The notes under the pieces: model-generated
Told to the model about the DNA's origin: nothing
The model's database searches: none
Seen by the model: the letters and a program-made list of their open reading frames with translations, nothing else
Part shown: one piece after another, positions 27,322-35,957 of the stretch
Layout: every line of letters begins with the position of its first letter
Position numbering within the stretch: the stretch's first letter is position 1
From: an uncultured Lachnospiraceae bacterium
GTDB taxonomy: Bacteria; Bacillota; Clostridia; Lachnospirales; Lachnospiraceae
Assembly (NCBI GenBank): GCA_947599905.1
Contig: CANQFR010000004.1
Span: 1-43,327 of the forward strand
DNA length: 43,327 bases
Direction: 5' to 3'
Position numbers and translations under genes: made by a program

Positions 27322-28008
27322 CTACTCGGCCGGATGCGTCGCCGCGTTGTCTGCTTCCTCAATCACTTCGGTCAGGGAGAATGACGGTTGGTATTCGTTG
27401 CCGGACATATCCCTGATCGTCACGGTGAGACCGGTGGTGTCAATTGCGAATACGGCAGTTCCGGCATTCCGGTCGATCGACAGCGGGGCGATTATGCGGC
27501 CGTCGCCGGTGACCGCGCTGAGGCTGTCATAGTCAATTCCCGACTGGGTATCGGAAAGCCACAGTGTCAGATGATCTTCGGTCAGTGTATAGGAGGTGAC
27601 ATCCGGCAGTTCGTTGTCCAGGACGTCGATTACCGCATAACCGGTAATGGCCATATGGTTGAAGTTCTCCATATGGATTTCCAGTACGCCGTTATGAGTG
27701 ATTGTGGAACGGTAACTTTTCTTCCTGCCGATCTGCGTCAGATCGAGCGGTTCGCCGTCAAGCGTGATGGTCACGCTGCGCAGGGGCATGAAGGATGTGA
27801 TCGTGAACGTGAGATCAGTGGTCCGGTAATCATTCGTATCGTCAATGTTCAGTTCATAGCTTGGCTTTGTCGTTACCAGAAAGAAGATAATCAGGTTAAC
27901 GACGACAAAAGGCAGAATATAAAATAATAAAAGCCGAACCCATTCAAACCGTAAGATGCTGTTACGTCTTCTGGCCGGGGTGCGGCGATACACGCGCTGC
28001 TGTTCCAT
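27322..28008 (-). CDS. Single-span membrane protein of unknown function
   Basis: This 228-residue protein has a basic cytoplasmic N-terminus (RVYRRTPARRRN), one membrane helix at about 26-45 (LLLFYILPFVVVNLIIFFLV), and a beta-rich extracellular domain without cysteines. Within that domain, DLTFTITSFMPLRSVTITLDGEPL and a second half ending VTIRDMSGNEYQPSF resemble tandem Ig-like or bacterial-surface beta sandwiches. I do not recognise a named family. The start at 28008 follows GGAGGG by 5 bases, and a good promoter lies upstream. It is convergent with malQ, with 26 bases between the stop codons. Confidence 0.75.
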   Translation of the reverse strand: MEQQRVYRRTPARRRNSILRFEWVRLLLFYILPFVVVNLIIFFLVTTKPSYELNIDDTNDYRTTDLTFTITSFMPLRSVTITLDGEPLDLTQIGRKKSYRSTITHNGVLEIHMENFNHMAITGYAVIDVLDNELPDVTSYTLTEDHLTLWLSDTQSGIDYDSLSAVTGDGRIIAPLSIDRNAGTAVFAIDTTGLTVTIRDMSGNEYQPSFSLTEVIEEADNAATHPAE

Positions 28009-28103
28009 GAAATCCCTCCGGTGGTCTGCACTGCATATGAAATCCGGTCTCTGCGCGCTCTATCGGCTCCGGCCGGAGAGCATTGCAGAACAACCGTATT
28101 CCT

Positions 28104-28132
28104 AGCATACCAGAAAAACAGAAATCTTACAA
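28104..28132 (-). promoter_or_regulatory. Promoter of the minus-strand membrane protein gene
   Basis: On the minus strand, TTGTAA (28132-28127) and TATGCT (28109-28104) are 17 bases apart, about 96 bases upstream of the start codon at 28008. Confidence 0.6.
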
Positions 28133-28177
28133 GTTCTACTTTAAAAAATATCTTTGATATGGAAAGAGAGGACAGCA

Positions 28178-28723
28178 ATGATTCAGAAAGCCGCGGCTTA
28201 TGCTGCGAAGGCCCATGAAGGCGCTCTGCGCAAAGGAAGCAATATGCCCTACATCGTTCATCCGAAGACAGTGGCCGCGATTGTGGCCGCCATGGGCGGT
28301 GACCCCGAAGAAATTGCCGCCGCATATCTGCACGATGTCATTGAGGACGCAGGCGTGACTTATGAAGAGCTGAAGGAAGAATTCGGACAACGCACAGCGG
28401 ATCTCGTCCGGGCGGAGACCGAGGACAAATCAAAGACCTGGACAGAACGCAAGCAGGCGACGATTGACCGGCTGCACGCGGCTTCCCGGGAGGAGAAGCG
28501 GATTACTTTTGCGGATAAATTAAGCAATCTGCGAAGTACGGCGGAGGACTACCTGGCTATAGGGGATGAGATCTGGCAGAAGTTCCGCCAGAAGGAAAAA
28601 TCGATGCAGGAGTGGTATTACCGGAGCGTATTCGAAAGCTTCGGCGATTTTAAGGAATATCCGTTTTATCGCGAGTATGAACTGCTCCTGAAGATGGTGT
28701 TCGGTGAGAAGGCTCATCCCTGA
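28178..28723 (+). CDS. Stand-alone HD-domain hydrolase of the SpoT/MESH1 type
   Basis: This 181-residue protein has all the metal and catalytic positions of the (p)ppGpp hydrolase domain: RKGSNMPYIVHP (His28), LHDVIED (His52, Asp53, Glu56, Asp57) and FADKLSN (Asp113, Asn117). It lacks synthetase, TGS and ACT domains, so it would be a small alarmone hydrolase rather than a Rel enzyme. Removal of the 3'-diphosphate from ppGpp, or from an analogous nucleotide, is the likely role; which nucleotide cannot be told. The start at 28178 follows AGAGAGGA by 5 bases; an upstream ATG at 28154 is less well placed. Its last 10 bases overlap the end of the convergent LacI gene. Confidence 0.85.
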   Translation: MIQKAAAYAAKAHEGALRKGSNMPYIVHPKTVAAIVAAMGGDPEEIAAAYLHDVIEDAGVTYEELKEEFGQRTADLVRAETEDKSKTWTERKQATIDRLHAASREEKRITFADKLSNLRSTAEDYLAIGDEIWQKFRQKEKSMQEWYYRSVFESFGDFKEYPFYREYELLLKMVFGEKAHP

Positions 28724-29748
28724 ACAGGAAGTTTCCGTAAAGGGGCGGATTTACGGCGGCGTACGGGGCCGGTGCTGTCGCGGGTGATCAGTTCCGCACG
28801 CAGCAGGAGCGTTCCGATGCAGGTTCCGCCGATCAGACTGTGCAGCGCATAGAAGCCGCAGCGGCCGAGCGCCTCCTGATTCTGGCGGATCGTGGTCAGC
28901 GAGGGATTCGTATACGCAGCGAACGGTGCGTCGTCAAAACCGATGATGCTCACATCCTTCGGCACCCGGTATCCCAGATCCATACAGCTGGCGATTACCG
29001 ACTGGGCCAGAAGATCCGTGCCGCATACGATAGCGGTGACATGACTGTCCAGAAGGCGGGGCAGGTATTTATGCGTGCATTCGGAAATGAAATATGAGCA
29101 GCCGATCCGGTCCGGGTCCACGCGCAATTCGTGGGCGTCCATTGCTTCGAGAAACGCGTCATGACGTTTACGGGAGACGAAGGAGTCCATATCGCCGCCC
29201 AGATAGCCGATCTGCGTATGCCCCAGTTTGCTCAGATATTCGATCGCCATCATATATGCCTCGGAATTGTCGATGCCGATATAGCTGACGCGCGGATTCT
29301 CCCGGATGTAGTTGTCATAGAGGACAGCCGGTGTCCGGGCGCTCTGAAGTTCTTTCATCCACGGACTTAAAAGCGACATACCGATAATGAACGCGCCCTT
29401 ATATTCACGGGAGAGCATGAAGGCGTCATAAGAGATTTCCTTCTGCTGCTCTTCTGTGATGGAAACGATGTCCGTTTCCCAGCCGGCAGGAACGGCCATT
29501 TTCTTGAATCCCATGACAATGTCGTAGCCGAAATCCCCCGGATCTTCGTGGTTGATGTTCTCCACCAGAACGCAGAGGCGATTGGCGGTGTCCCGCCGCG
29601 CGCGGTTCCGTTTATAGCCGATTTCCACGGCGGTTTCGAGCACTTTCTTTCGTAAAGTTTCGCTCACGTCGTCTGCACCGTTAAGCGCTTTGGAAACAGT
29701 ACCTTTGGAAATTCCCAGTTTGTCCGCGATATCATTGATGGTCGGCAT
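28714..29748 (-). CDS. LacI-family transcription regulator
   Basis: The N-terminal helix-turn-helix (MPTINDIADKLGISKGTVSK) followed by the hinge ALNGADDVSETLRKKV is typical. The remaining 270 residues form a periplasmic-binding-protein-like sensor domain (GAFIIGMS, YIGIDNSEAYMMA, IVCGTDLLAQSVI, VSIIGFDDAPFAAYTNPSLTTIRQN). The start at 29748 follows GAGGG by 7 bases; MNEGNN upstream (29766) is less likely. It is transcribed away from the debranching enzyme/HAD/GH31 operon and probably controls it, with a maltodextrin or related sugar as effector. That link is inferred from position. Confidence 0.92.
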   Translation of the reverse strand: MPTINDIADKLGISKGTVSKALNGADDVSETLRKKVLETAVEIGYKRNRARRDTANRLCVLVENINHEDPGDFGYDIVMGFKKMAVPAGWETDIVSITEEQQKEISYDAFMLSREYKGAFIIGMSLLSPWMKELQSARTPAVLYDNYIRENPRVSYIGIDNSEAYMMAIEYLSKLGHTQIGYLGGDMDSFVSRKRHDAFLEAMDAHELRVDPDRIGCSYFISECTHKYLPRLLDSHVTAIVCGTDLLAQSVIASCMDLGYRVPKDVSIIGFDDAPFAAYTNPSLTTIRQNQEALGRCGFYALHSLIGGTCIGTLLLRAELITRDSTGPVRRRKSAPLRKLPVQG

Positions 29749-29768
29749 ATTATTACCCTCATTCATTA

Positions 29769-29780
29769 TGAAACATTTCC
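29769..29780. promoter_or_regulatory. Candidate LacI-family operator upstream of the regulator gene
   Basis: TGAAACATTTCC is close to the TGAAACGTTTCA type of palindrome bound by many LacI-family proteins. It lies between the -10 element and the start of the LacI-family gene, where it could serve in autoregulation. One side is imperfect, and no equally good copy was found beside the debranching-enzyme promoter. Confidence 0.35.
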
Positions 29781-29798
29781 GAAATCCTTCTCAATTAA

Positions 29799-29827
29799 AT
29801 TATACAGAATATCCCCGGATAAAGCAA
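29799..29827 (-). promoter_or_regulatory. Promoter of the LacI-family regulator gene
   Basis: On the minus strand, TTGCTT (29827-29822) and a perfect TATAAT (29804-29799) are 17 bases apart, 51 bases upstream of the start codon. Confidence 0.75.
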
Positions 29828-29844
29828 GGATTTATCAAAAAAGC

Positions 29845-29874
29845 TTGACAATCGGCCATGAATCGCGGAATAAT
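29845..29874 (+). promoter_or_regulatory. Promoter of the debranching enzyme operon
   Basis: A consensus TTGACA (29845-29850) is followed after 18 bases by AATAAT (29869-29874). The start codon of the debranching enzyme is 77 bases downstream. It is back-to-back with the LacI-family gene promoter; the two -35 elements are 17 bases apart. Confidence 0.65.
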
Positions 29875-29951
29875 GAGGATGACGGAAACTAAGGAAAACT
29901 TTTGAACCGGAAACAGAGCGGGATCGGAGTGGAAACGCGGGAGGATGCGGA

Positions 29952-32177
29952 ATGAGATTCGTGTATGGCGGACAGGACTGGGCAACGCGGGAGCGGGGAC
30001 AGGAAAATGTGTACCTGCTGACGAACGGACTTGGCGGCTTTTCCTGCGCTTCCATGATCAATTCAAATACGAGGAATGACCAGGCGTTTCTGATGGCCAG
30101 TCTGAGGGCGCCGAATCTGCGCTATAATATGGTGAACCGTCTGGAGGAAGTGCTTGAGTCAGGGGATCGCGTGCATCTGTCGTCGCAGGAATTTACAGAC
30201 GCGGCGCATAATGAGAACGGGTATCTTTACCTGAACAGCTTTGTGTACAAAGATTATCCGGAATGGACATTCCAGGCGGACGGCGTGGAAGTCGTAAAGC
30301 GTGTTGTTATGGTTCAGGGGAAGAATCTGGTCGCCGTGCAGTATCGGATCGACAACCGCACGGACGCGGAGGTCCGCCTTACGGTAACCCCGCATCTGCA
30401 GTTTGTACCGAAGGGGCAGCCACTTACGGGGAAACCGAAATTCACGATACGGCAGTGCAGCGCTGTGGAAGAGGCAAGGATGCCGGAGCGCTGCGGCGAT
30501 GAGACAAGGATGCCGGAGCGCTGCGGTGGTGGGAAAAGGATGCTGGCGCGCTGCTGCGGTGAGGAAACCGGGGCGCGGGTACGCAGCGCTGCGGCAGCCG
30601 CCGGGAAAGATGCGCCGGCTGAAGTGAAACAGCAGTACGGGGTCTATGAGATCGCCTCAGGGGAACTGCGGCTGTATATACGGACAAACGGCGAGACGGA
30701 AATCTATGAGCCGCGGTTCTGCGGCGGCGCGTATTACGCTTACGATGCCTGCGACGGGCGTGAAAGCGAGGGAAGAACCTGTATTCTCTGCGATATTTCG
30801 CGCGCGGTTCCGCCCCACGCGGACGCGGTGCTGGAGATCGTCTGCGGCGCGGATCGGGAGATCCCCGTTTCGGCGGAGCCGTTGTTTGACGAGGCGTCGG
30901 AATACCGGCGGGGTCTTCGGAAAGCGGCGGAAGGCGGTCTGCATTCCGCGGCGGCGCTGCAGCTGGCCGTGAGCGCAAACCAGTTCATTTCCCGCAGGGA
31001 GTCTACCGGAGGACAGACGATCCTGGCCGGATACCCGTTTTTCGAGGACTGGGGACGTGACACGATGATCGCGCTGGAAGGTTGCTGTATGAGTACCGGG
31101 CAGTACGATACGGCAAAAAGCATCCTGCGGACGTTTGCGGCTTACTGCAGGAAAGGCCTGATGCCGAACCTGTTCCCGGAAGGCGGCTCTGAGCCGCGGT
31201 ACAACACGGCCGACGCGGCGCTTTTATTTATCAGCAGTGTGTATACCTATGTGCTGCGGACCGGAGACGATGACTTCGTCCGGGAAATGTGGCCGGTCAT
31301 GGCGGGGATCATCGAAGCGTACCGGGACGGGACGGATTACGGTATCTGCATGGACGGAGACGGCCTGATCCGGGCGGGACTGGAGTACGACCAGGTGACC
31401 TGGATGGATGTGCGCATCGATAACCATCTGCCTACGCCGCGGCACGGGAAACCGGTGGAGATCAACGCTTACTGGTATAACGCGCTGAAGGTGATGGAGA
31501 AGCTGGGAAGCGGGCCGTATTTTAAGGGGCCGGAAACGCCTGTTTCCGGCGACTGGCCGCCGGCGGATCATCCGGCCGCTTTCGGAAGCCGGTGCGGGCG
31601 TCTGGCAGAACTGACAAAGAATAGTTTTCTCGGCAAATTCTGGATGGAGGACAAAGGGTGGCTTAAGGACGTACTGTCCGGCACGAAGGCGGATGAACAG
31701 TTCCGCTGCAATCAGATCTGGGCGGTCTCGATGCCATTTTCCATGATAGACAGGCGGCGGGCGCGGAGGATCGTGGATGCGGTCTATGAGAAGCTTTACA
31801 CGCCCTATGGCCTGCGGACGCTTGCCATGGACGATCCGGAATTTCACGGAACTTACGGCGGGGAGCTGCGCGCGCGGGATCTGGCGTATCATCAGGGAAC
31901 TGTGTGGGTATTCCCGCTGGGCGCGTATTATCTGGCGTATCTGAGAAGCCGGGATCATACGCCGGACGCGGTGCGGACAGTCCGGCGGCAGCTGGAGGCC
32001 CTGGAGAGCGCTATGCGGGAGGGCTGTATCGGACAGCTGCCGGAGATCTACGACGGCGGGCGGCCCGCGTTTTCCAGGGGATGCTTCGCGCAGGCGTGGA
32101 GCGTGGGCGAGCTTTTGCGGGTATATGAGGCCGTGGAGAGCGGAGAAACTGTGCGGGAGCACGGCGGATATGAATAA
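29952..32177 (+). CDS. Glycogen debranching enzyme (amylo-alpha-1,6-glucosidase type)
   Basis: The 741-residue protein has the bacterial GDE layout: an N-terminal beta domain (LTNGLGGFSCASMINSNTRN) and a C-terminal (alpha/alpha)6 barrel. The barrel carries the motifs GYPFFEDWGRDTMIALEG, LMPNLFPEGG, YNTADAALLF, LEYDQVTWMDV and EINAYWYNALKVME. This class removes alpha-1,6-linked glucose at glycogen branch points. Residues about 175-205 carry a Cys/Arg-rich insert of three 10-residue repeats (RMPERCG type) not expected in the family. The start follows GGGAGG by 8 bases. Its stop overlaps the start of the HAD gene by 8 bases, so the two are translationally linked, and a GH31 glucosidase follows. 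Confidence 0.93.
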   Translation: MRFVYGGQDWATRERGQENVYLLTNGLGGFSCASMINSNTRNDQAFLMASLRAPNLRYNMVNRLEEVLESGDRVHLSSQEFTDAAHNENGYLYLNSFVYKDYPEWTFQADGVEVVKRVVMVQGKNLVAVQYRIDNRTDAEVRLTVTPHLQFVPKGQPLTGKPKFTIRQCSAVEEARMPERCGDETRMPERCGGGKRMLARCCGEETGARVRSAAAAAGKDAPAEVKQQYGVYEIASGELRLYIRTNGETEIYEPRFCGGAYYAYDACDGRESEGRTCILCDISRAVPPHADAVLEIVCGADREIPVSAEPLFDEASEYRRGLRKAAEGGLHSAAALQLAVSANQFISRRESTGGQTILAGYPFFEDWGRDTMIALEGCCMSTGQYDTAKSILRTFAAYCRKGLMPNLFPEGGSEPRYNTADAALLFISSVYTYVLRTGDDDFVREMWPVMAGIIEAYRDGTDYGICMDGDGLIRAGLEYDQVTWMDVRIDNHLPTPRHGKPVEINAYWYNALKVMEKLGSGPYFKGPETPVSGDWPPADHPAAFGSRCGRLAELTKNSFLGKFWMEDKGWLKDVLSGTKADEQFRCNQIWAVSMPFSMIDRRRARRIVDAVYEKLYTPYGLRTLAMDDPEFHGTYGGELRARDLAYHQGTVWVFPLGAYYLAYLRSRDHTPDAVRTVRRQLEALESAMREGCIGQLPEIYDGGRPAFSRGCFAQAWSVGELLRVYEAVESGETVREHGGYE
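30476..30565 (+). repeat. Three in-frame 30-bp repeats in the debranching enzyme gene
   Basis: Units at 30476, 30506 and 30536 are about 30 bp each. The first two share AAGGATGCCGGAGCGCTGCG exactly; the third has diverged. They code for RMPERCGDET, RMPERCGGGK and RMLARCCGEE-like peptides in a loop of the N-terminal domain. Confidence 0.85.
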
Positions 32178-32865
32178 AATGACCCTGCGTTACGATAACT
32201 ATATATTTGATCTGTATGGGACGCTGATCGATATCCGCACCGATGAGGAAGACATAAGCGCGTGGGAGAAAATGGCGCTGCTTTATCGGTATCGGGGTGC
32301 GGATTACCGCGCGGAAGAACTGCGTAAGGCGTATGTTTCGGCGGTTCATGACGCGCTGGAAGCTTCATGGGCGGAACATGGCGGGGATATTTCCGGAAAT
32401 CGTTGCGCCGGCAGGGAGGACACTGCCGAGATCCGTATCGAGACGGTATTCCGCCGGCTGTACGAGGACAGAGGAGTCTGCCCGGAAGAGGAACTGGTAC
32501 TGTGGACATGCCGGATATTCCGCATCGTCACGACCGTGTCTATCCGTCTGTTTCCGCGGGTGAAGGAGCGTCTGCGCCGGCTTCGTGAAAGCGGCGCCCG
32601 TGTCTATCTGCTGACCAACGCCCAGCGGGTGTTCACGGAAAATGAACTCCGCATCTTCGGCCTGGAGGAGTATTTCGACGGCATTCTGATGTCGTCGGAC
32701 GTGTATTTTAAGAAACCGGACAGGAGGTTCTACCAGCGCCTGATCGATACTTACGGGCTGGATCCGGCGCGCTGCCTGATGAGCGGCGACGACGCGGTCT
32801 GCGACGTGGCGGGCGCGAGAAACGCCGGGATGGACGGATTCCTGGTAAAACACAGGCATTCATAG
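32170..32865 (+). CDS. HAD-superfamily hydrolase with a DxYGT nucleophile motif
   Basis: HAD enzymes form an aspartyl intermediate on the first Asp of motif I. Here motif I is FDLYGTL: Asp14 is present, but the usual second Asp is Tyr16, a form best known from L-2-haloacid dehalogenases and also seen in some uncharacterised HAD proteins. Motif II (LLTNAQ), Lys181 (KKPD) and motif IV (SGDD, Asp207/208) are intact. Substrate is unknown; a phosphatase role should not be assumed. The start overlaps the debranching enzyme stop and has only a weak ribosome binding site, which suggests translational coupling; an ATG at 32179 is possible. The GH31 gene begins 24 bases downstream. Confidence 0.82.
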   Translation: MNKMTLRYDNYIFDLYGTLIDIRTDEEDISAWEKMALLYRYRGADYRAEELRKAYVSAVHDALEASWAEHGGDISGNRCAGREDTAEIRIETVFRRLYEDRGVCPEEELVLWTCRIFRIVTTVSIRLFPRVKERLRRLRESGARVYLLTNAQRVFTENELRIFGLEEYFDGILMSSDVYFKKPDRRFYQRLIDTYGLDPARCLMSGDDAVCDVAGARNAGMDGFLVKHRHS

Positions 32866-32889
32866 GATCATGATAAATGGAGGAAAATT

Positions 32890-35064
32890 ATGATACGAAA
32901 GTATGTATTTGGAGATCCGATCGAAACAGACGCTGTAACAGCGCGGATTCCGGCGGAGACGAAGGAATTTACGGAAGATCACATCCGCCTGGTGAAGGAT
33001 ACGGAGAAAGCTTTTGCGCCCGCCGGCGGCATGGGCTGGATCCCGGAGGGACTGGATGCCGCGGCTGTAGCCGCTTTCGCGCAGCGGGAAGCATCTCCGG
33101 CTGCTGTATTTACCTGTGAACTGGCCGACGACGGCCGTATCTACGGGCTGGGTGAGAATATCCGCGGCATCAATAAGCGGGGCTGGATCTACGAGTCGAA
33201 CTGCTCGGATGTGCCGAACCACACAGAAGAGAAGCGCTCCCTTTACGGCGCCCACAATTTCCTGATCGTGGATGGGGCCGCGACGCCTGCCCGCCGTTTC
33301 GGGCTCTTCCTTGACGCCAGCCAGAAGGTCACCTTTGACTGCGGCTACACCGACCGCCGCCGTCTCACGATTACCGTTGGCGAAGGCGGCTTCACGCTTT
33401 ACATTCTGGAGGGCGACAGCCTGTCGGGCATTGTGCGGGAATTTCGTTCCATCATCGGACGCAGCTACATTCCGCCGAAGTGGGCTTTCGGTTACGGCCA
33501 GAGCCGCTGGGGTTACAAATGCGCCGACGACGTGCGCGAGGTAGTCCGTGAGCACCGCGAGAACGGCGTGCCGTTAGACAGCGTCTACCTGGACATCGAC
33601 TACATGGAGAGATACAAGGATTTCACGGTCAACGAAGAGCGTTTCCCGGATTTCCCGGCATTCGTGAAGGAGATGAAAGAGCAGCACATCCATCTGGTGC
33701 CGATCATCGACGCCGGAGTAAAGATCGAGGACGGCTATCCAGTTTATGAGGAAGGCGTGAAGAACGGCTATTTCTGTAAGAATGAGGACGGAGATAATTT
33801 CGTCGGGGGCGTCTGGCCGGGGCGGGTGCATTTCCCGGATATGCTTAATCCGGAGGCGCGGAAATGGTTCGGGGGCTGGTATAAGGTGCTTTTAGACGCC
33901 GGAATCGACGGCTTCTGGAACGACATGAACGAGCCGGCGCTGTTCTATGCCGAGAAGCATCTGGAGGAGATTGCCGGGGAGATCAGAAAATTTGAAAAAG
34001 ATAAGCTGAATATCGGTCAGGTGCTTACGCTGCAGGCGCAGTTCATGAATCTGGCGGCCCGGCCGGAAGACTATCGGACGATCCGGCATAATTGCGGTGG
34101 GAAAATGATCCGCCACGACTATGTCCACAACCTGTACGGCTACAATATGACCCGCGCTGCCGGAGAGGCATTTGCTCGGTTGTCGCCGGAAAAGAGGATC
34201 CTTCTGTTCTCCCGCGCCTCTTACATAGGTATGCATCGCTACGGCGGCATCTGGATGGGCGACAATCAGTCCTGGTGGTCCCACATTCTGATGAACCTGC
34301 AGATGCTGCCGTCGCTGAATATGTGCGGCTTCCTTTACACCGGCGCGGATCTGGGCGGTTTCGGCTCCGACACGACGGAGGATATGATGCTGCGCTGGCT
34401 GGAGCTGGGTATTTTCACGCCGTTGATGCGGAACCATTCGGCTATCGGCACCCGGAGACAGGAATTTTACCAGTTCGGCGATAAGGAGAGCTTCCGCAGG
34501 ATCATCGGCCTGCGCTATGCGCTTCTGCCGTATCTGTACAGCGAGTTTATGAAAGCGGCGCTTGGCGGCGACATGATGTTTATGCCACCGGCCTTTGTTT
34601 GGCCGGAGGATGAAATGGCGGCGCAGGTGGAGGATCAGCTGATGGTGGGAGAGAGTATCATGATCGCGCCCGTTTACCGGCAGAACGCGGAGGGCCGCTA
34701 TGTCTATCTGCCGGAGACGATGAAGCTGTACCGGATGCGCGGCGCGGACGATATGGACGCGGAGATCCTGCCTGCCGGACATCACTACGTGAGGGCGGCA
34801 TTAAACGAGGTGCTGATTTTTGTCCGTGCGGATCACCTCGTACCAATGGCGGCGCCGGCCGAATATGTGGACGGCGTGGACATGACGAAGCTGACGCTTC
34901 TGCATTTCCTGAAGAAAGAGGCGGTCTATGAGATGTATGATGATGACGGGGAAAGCCGCGGAGAAACGCTGGAGGGTCATCTGACGGAGATTCGACTGAC
35001 CGGGGACGGCGCGGTGCGGGTGAACGGTCCGGCGTTGCTCTCATGTGAAATGATGAGTGTCTGA
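32890..35064 (+). CDS. GH31 alpha-glucosidase
   Basis: This 724-residue protein has the GH31 order: an N-terminal beta domain, then a barrel with the nucleophile Asp345 in GFWNDMNEPALF and the likely acid/base Asp458 in IWMGDNQSWW. RYGGIW and GADLGGFGSDTTEDMMLRW are family signatures. It probably releases glucose from maltodextrins or isomalto-type ends in the cytoplasm; no signal peptide is present. The start follows GGAGG by 6 bases. It is the third gene of the debranching enzyme/HAD/GH31 operon, opposite the LacI-family regulator, and would complete the breakdown of glycogen-derived dextrins to glucose. Confidence 0.94.
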   Translation: MIRKYVFGDPIETDAVTARIPAETKEFTEDHIRLVKDTEKAFAPAGGMGWIPEGLDAAAVAAFAQREASPAAVFTCELADDGRIYGLGENIRGINKRGWIYESNCSDVPNHTEEKRSLYGAHNFLIVDGAATPARRFGLFLDASQKVTFDCGYTDRRRLTITVGEGGFTLYILEGDSLSGIVREFRSIIGRSYIPPKWAFGYGQSRWGYKCADDVREVVREHRENGVPLDSVYLDIDYMERYKDFTVNEERFPDFPAFVKEMKEQHIHLVPIIDAGVKIEDGYPVYEEGVKNGYFCKNEDGDNFVGGVWPGRVHFPDMLNPEARKWFGGWYKVLLDAGIDGFWNDMNEPALFYAEKHLEEIAGEIRKFEKDKLNIGQVLTLQAQFMNLAARPEDYRTIRHNCGGKMIRHDYVHNLYGYNMTRAAGEAFARLSPEKRILLFSRASYIGMHRYGGIWMGDNQSWWSHILMNLQMLPSLNMCGFLYTGADLGGFGSDTTEDMMLRWLELGIFTPLMRNHSAIGTRRQEFYQFGDKESFRRIIGLRYALLPYLYSEFMKAALGGDMMFMPPAFVWPEDEMAAQVEDQLMVGESIMIAPVYRQNAEGRYVYLPETMKLYRMRGADDMDAEILPAGHHYVRAALNEVLIFVRADHLVPMAAPAEYVDGVDMTKLTLLHFLKKEAVYEMYDDDGESRGETLEGHLTEIRLTGDGAVRVNGPALLSCEMMSV

Positions 35065-35107
35065 GGCGTCCGTGAAGCGGCATTTAACGAAAAATTGCGC
35101 GGGTGGA

Positions 35108-35136
35108 TTGACATTTCTCTGCCGATAAGCTATATT
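35108..35136 (+). promoter_or_regulatory. Promoter of the rubrerythrin gene
   Basis: A consensus TTGACA (35108-35113) and TATATT (35131-35136) are 17 bases apart, 48 bases before the start codon. I see no clear PerR-type box around it. Confidence 0.75.
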
Positions 35137-35183
35137 TTGAAGTAGTTACTGAATGAATTCACATTGATAAGGAGGAACCAGTT

Positions 35184-35720
35184 ATGTCCAAATATGCAGG
35201 CACCAAAACCGAGAAAAACCTGTGGGAAGCTTTCGCCGGCGAGTCCCAGGCAAGGAACAAATACACGTATTTCGCGTCGGTAGCGAAGAAAGCCGGATAC
35301 GAGCAGATCGCCGAGCTTTTCTTAAAGACGGCGGATAATGAGAAGGAGCACGCGAAGCTGTGGTTCAAGGAGCTGGGCGAGCTGGGCGATACGCCGACGA
35401 ACCTGCTTCACGCCGCCGAAGGCGAGAACTTTGAGTGGACCGATATGTACGCCCGTATGGCCGACGAGGCCGAGGCAGAGGGATTCAAGGAGCTGGCGAT
35501 TAAATTCCGCGGCGTAGCGGCCATCGAGAAGTCCCACGAGGAGCGTTACCGCGCACTGCTGAACAATGTAGAGACGAAGCAGGTCTTTGAGAAGAGTGGC
35601 GTTCAGGTATGGGAGTGCCGCAACTGCGGCCACATCGTCGTCGGCACAAAGGCCCCCGAGGTCTGCCCGGTCTGCGCGCATCCGCAGAGTTATTTTGAGG
35701 TAAGGAAAGAGAATTACTGA
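35184..35720 (+). CDS. rbr: Rubrerythrin
   Basis: Rubrerythrin reduces hydrogen peroxide in anaerobes with electrons delivered through a rubredoxin site. The 178-residue product has the N-terminal four-helix diiron domain with Glu/His ligands in [23 protein letters not shown] and [10 protein letters not shown]-terminal rubredoxin-like domain has two Cys pairs (CRNCG and CPVC). The start follows AAGGAGGA by 8 bases. It has its own strong promoter and its own terminator, so it is monocistronic, as is usual for this oxidative-stress gene. Confidence 0.97.
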   Translation: MSKYAGTKTEKNLWEAFAGESQARNKYTYFASVAKKAGYEQIAELFLKTADNEKEHAKLWFKELGELGDTPTNLLHAAEGENFEWTDMYARMADEAEAEGFKELAIKFRGVAAIEKSHEERYRALLNNVETKQVFEKSGVQVWECRNCGHIVVGTKAPEVCPVCAHPQSYFEVRKENY

Positions 35721-35835
35721 TCCCGCCAGAACTGACGGAATCGAGCCGGACGAATATGAAATAGAGATAATGCTGCTGGCGTCTTGTTTGCATAGGAATG
35801 TGGGCAGAACGTCACAGGTATACATGTAAATCAGA

Positions 35836-35875
35836 AACCCCGCCGCTTCCCGGGTGAACGCGGCGGGGCTTTTTT
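35836..35875 (+). terminator. Intrinsic terminator after rubrerythrin
   Basis: CCCCGCCGC (35838-35846) and GCGGCGGGG (35860-35868) form a perfect 9-bp stem with a 13-base loop, followed by C and six T (35870-35875). Confidence 0.93.
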
Positions 35876-35957
35876 GTGGGAAAATGCCGCGATGGATGTG
35901 CCTCGGACAGCCGGACGCCGGTGTGCCGAAACTTATAATTTGAATTTTGATAAAATA

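Noticed and set aside
27309-27333. CCGGCC/GGCCGG hairpin as a terminator between malQ and the minus-strand gene
   Set aside because: Six-base stem with a 13-base loop and no T run on either side.
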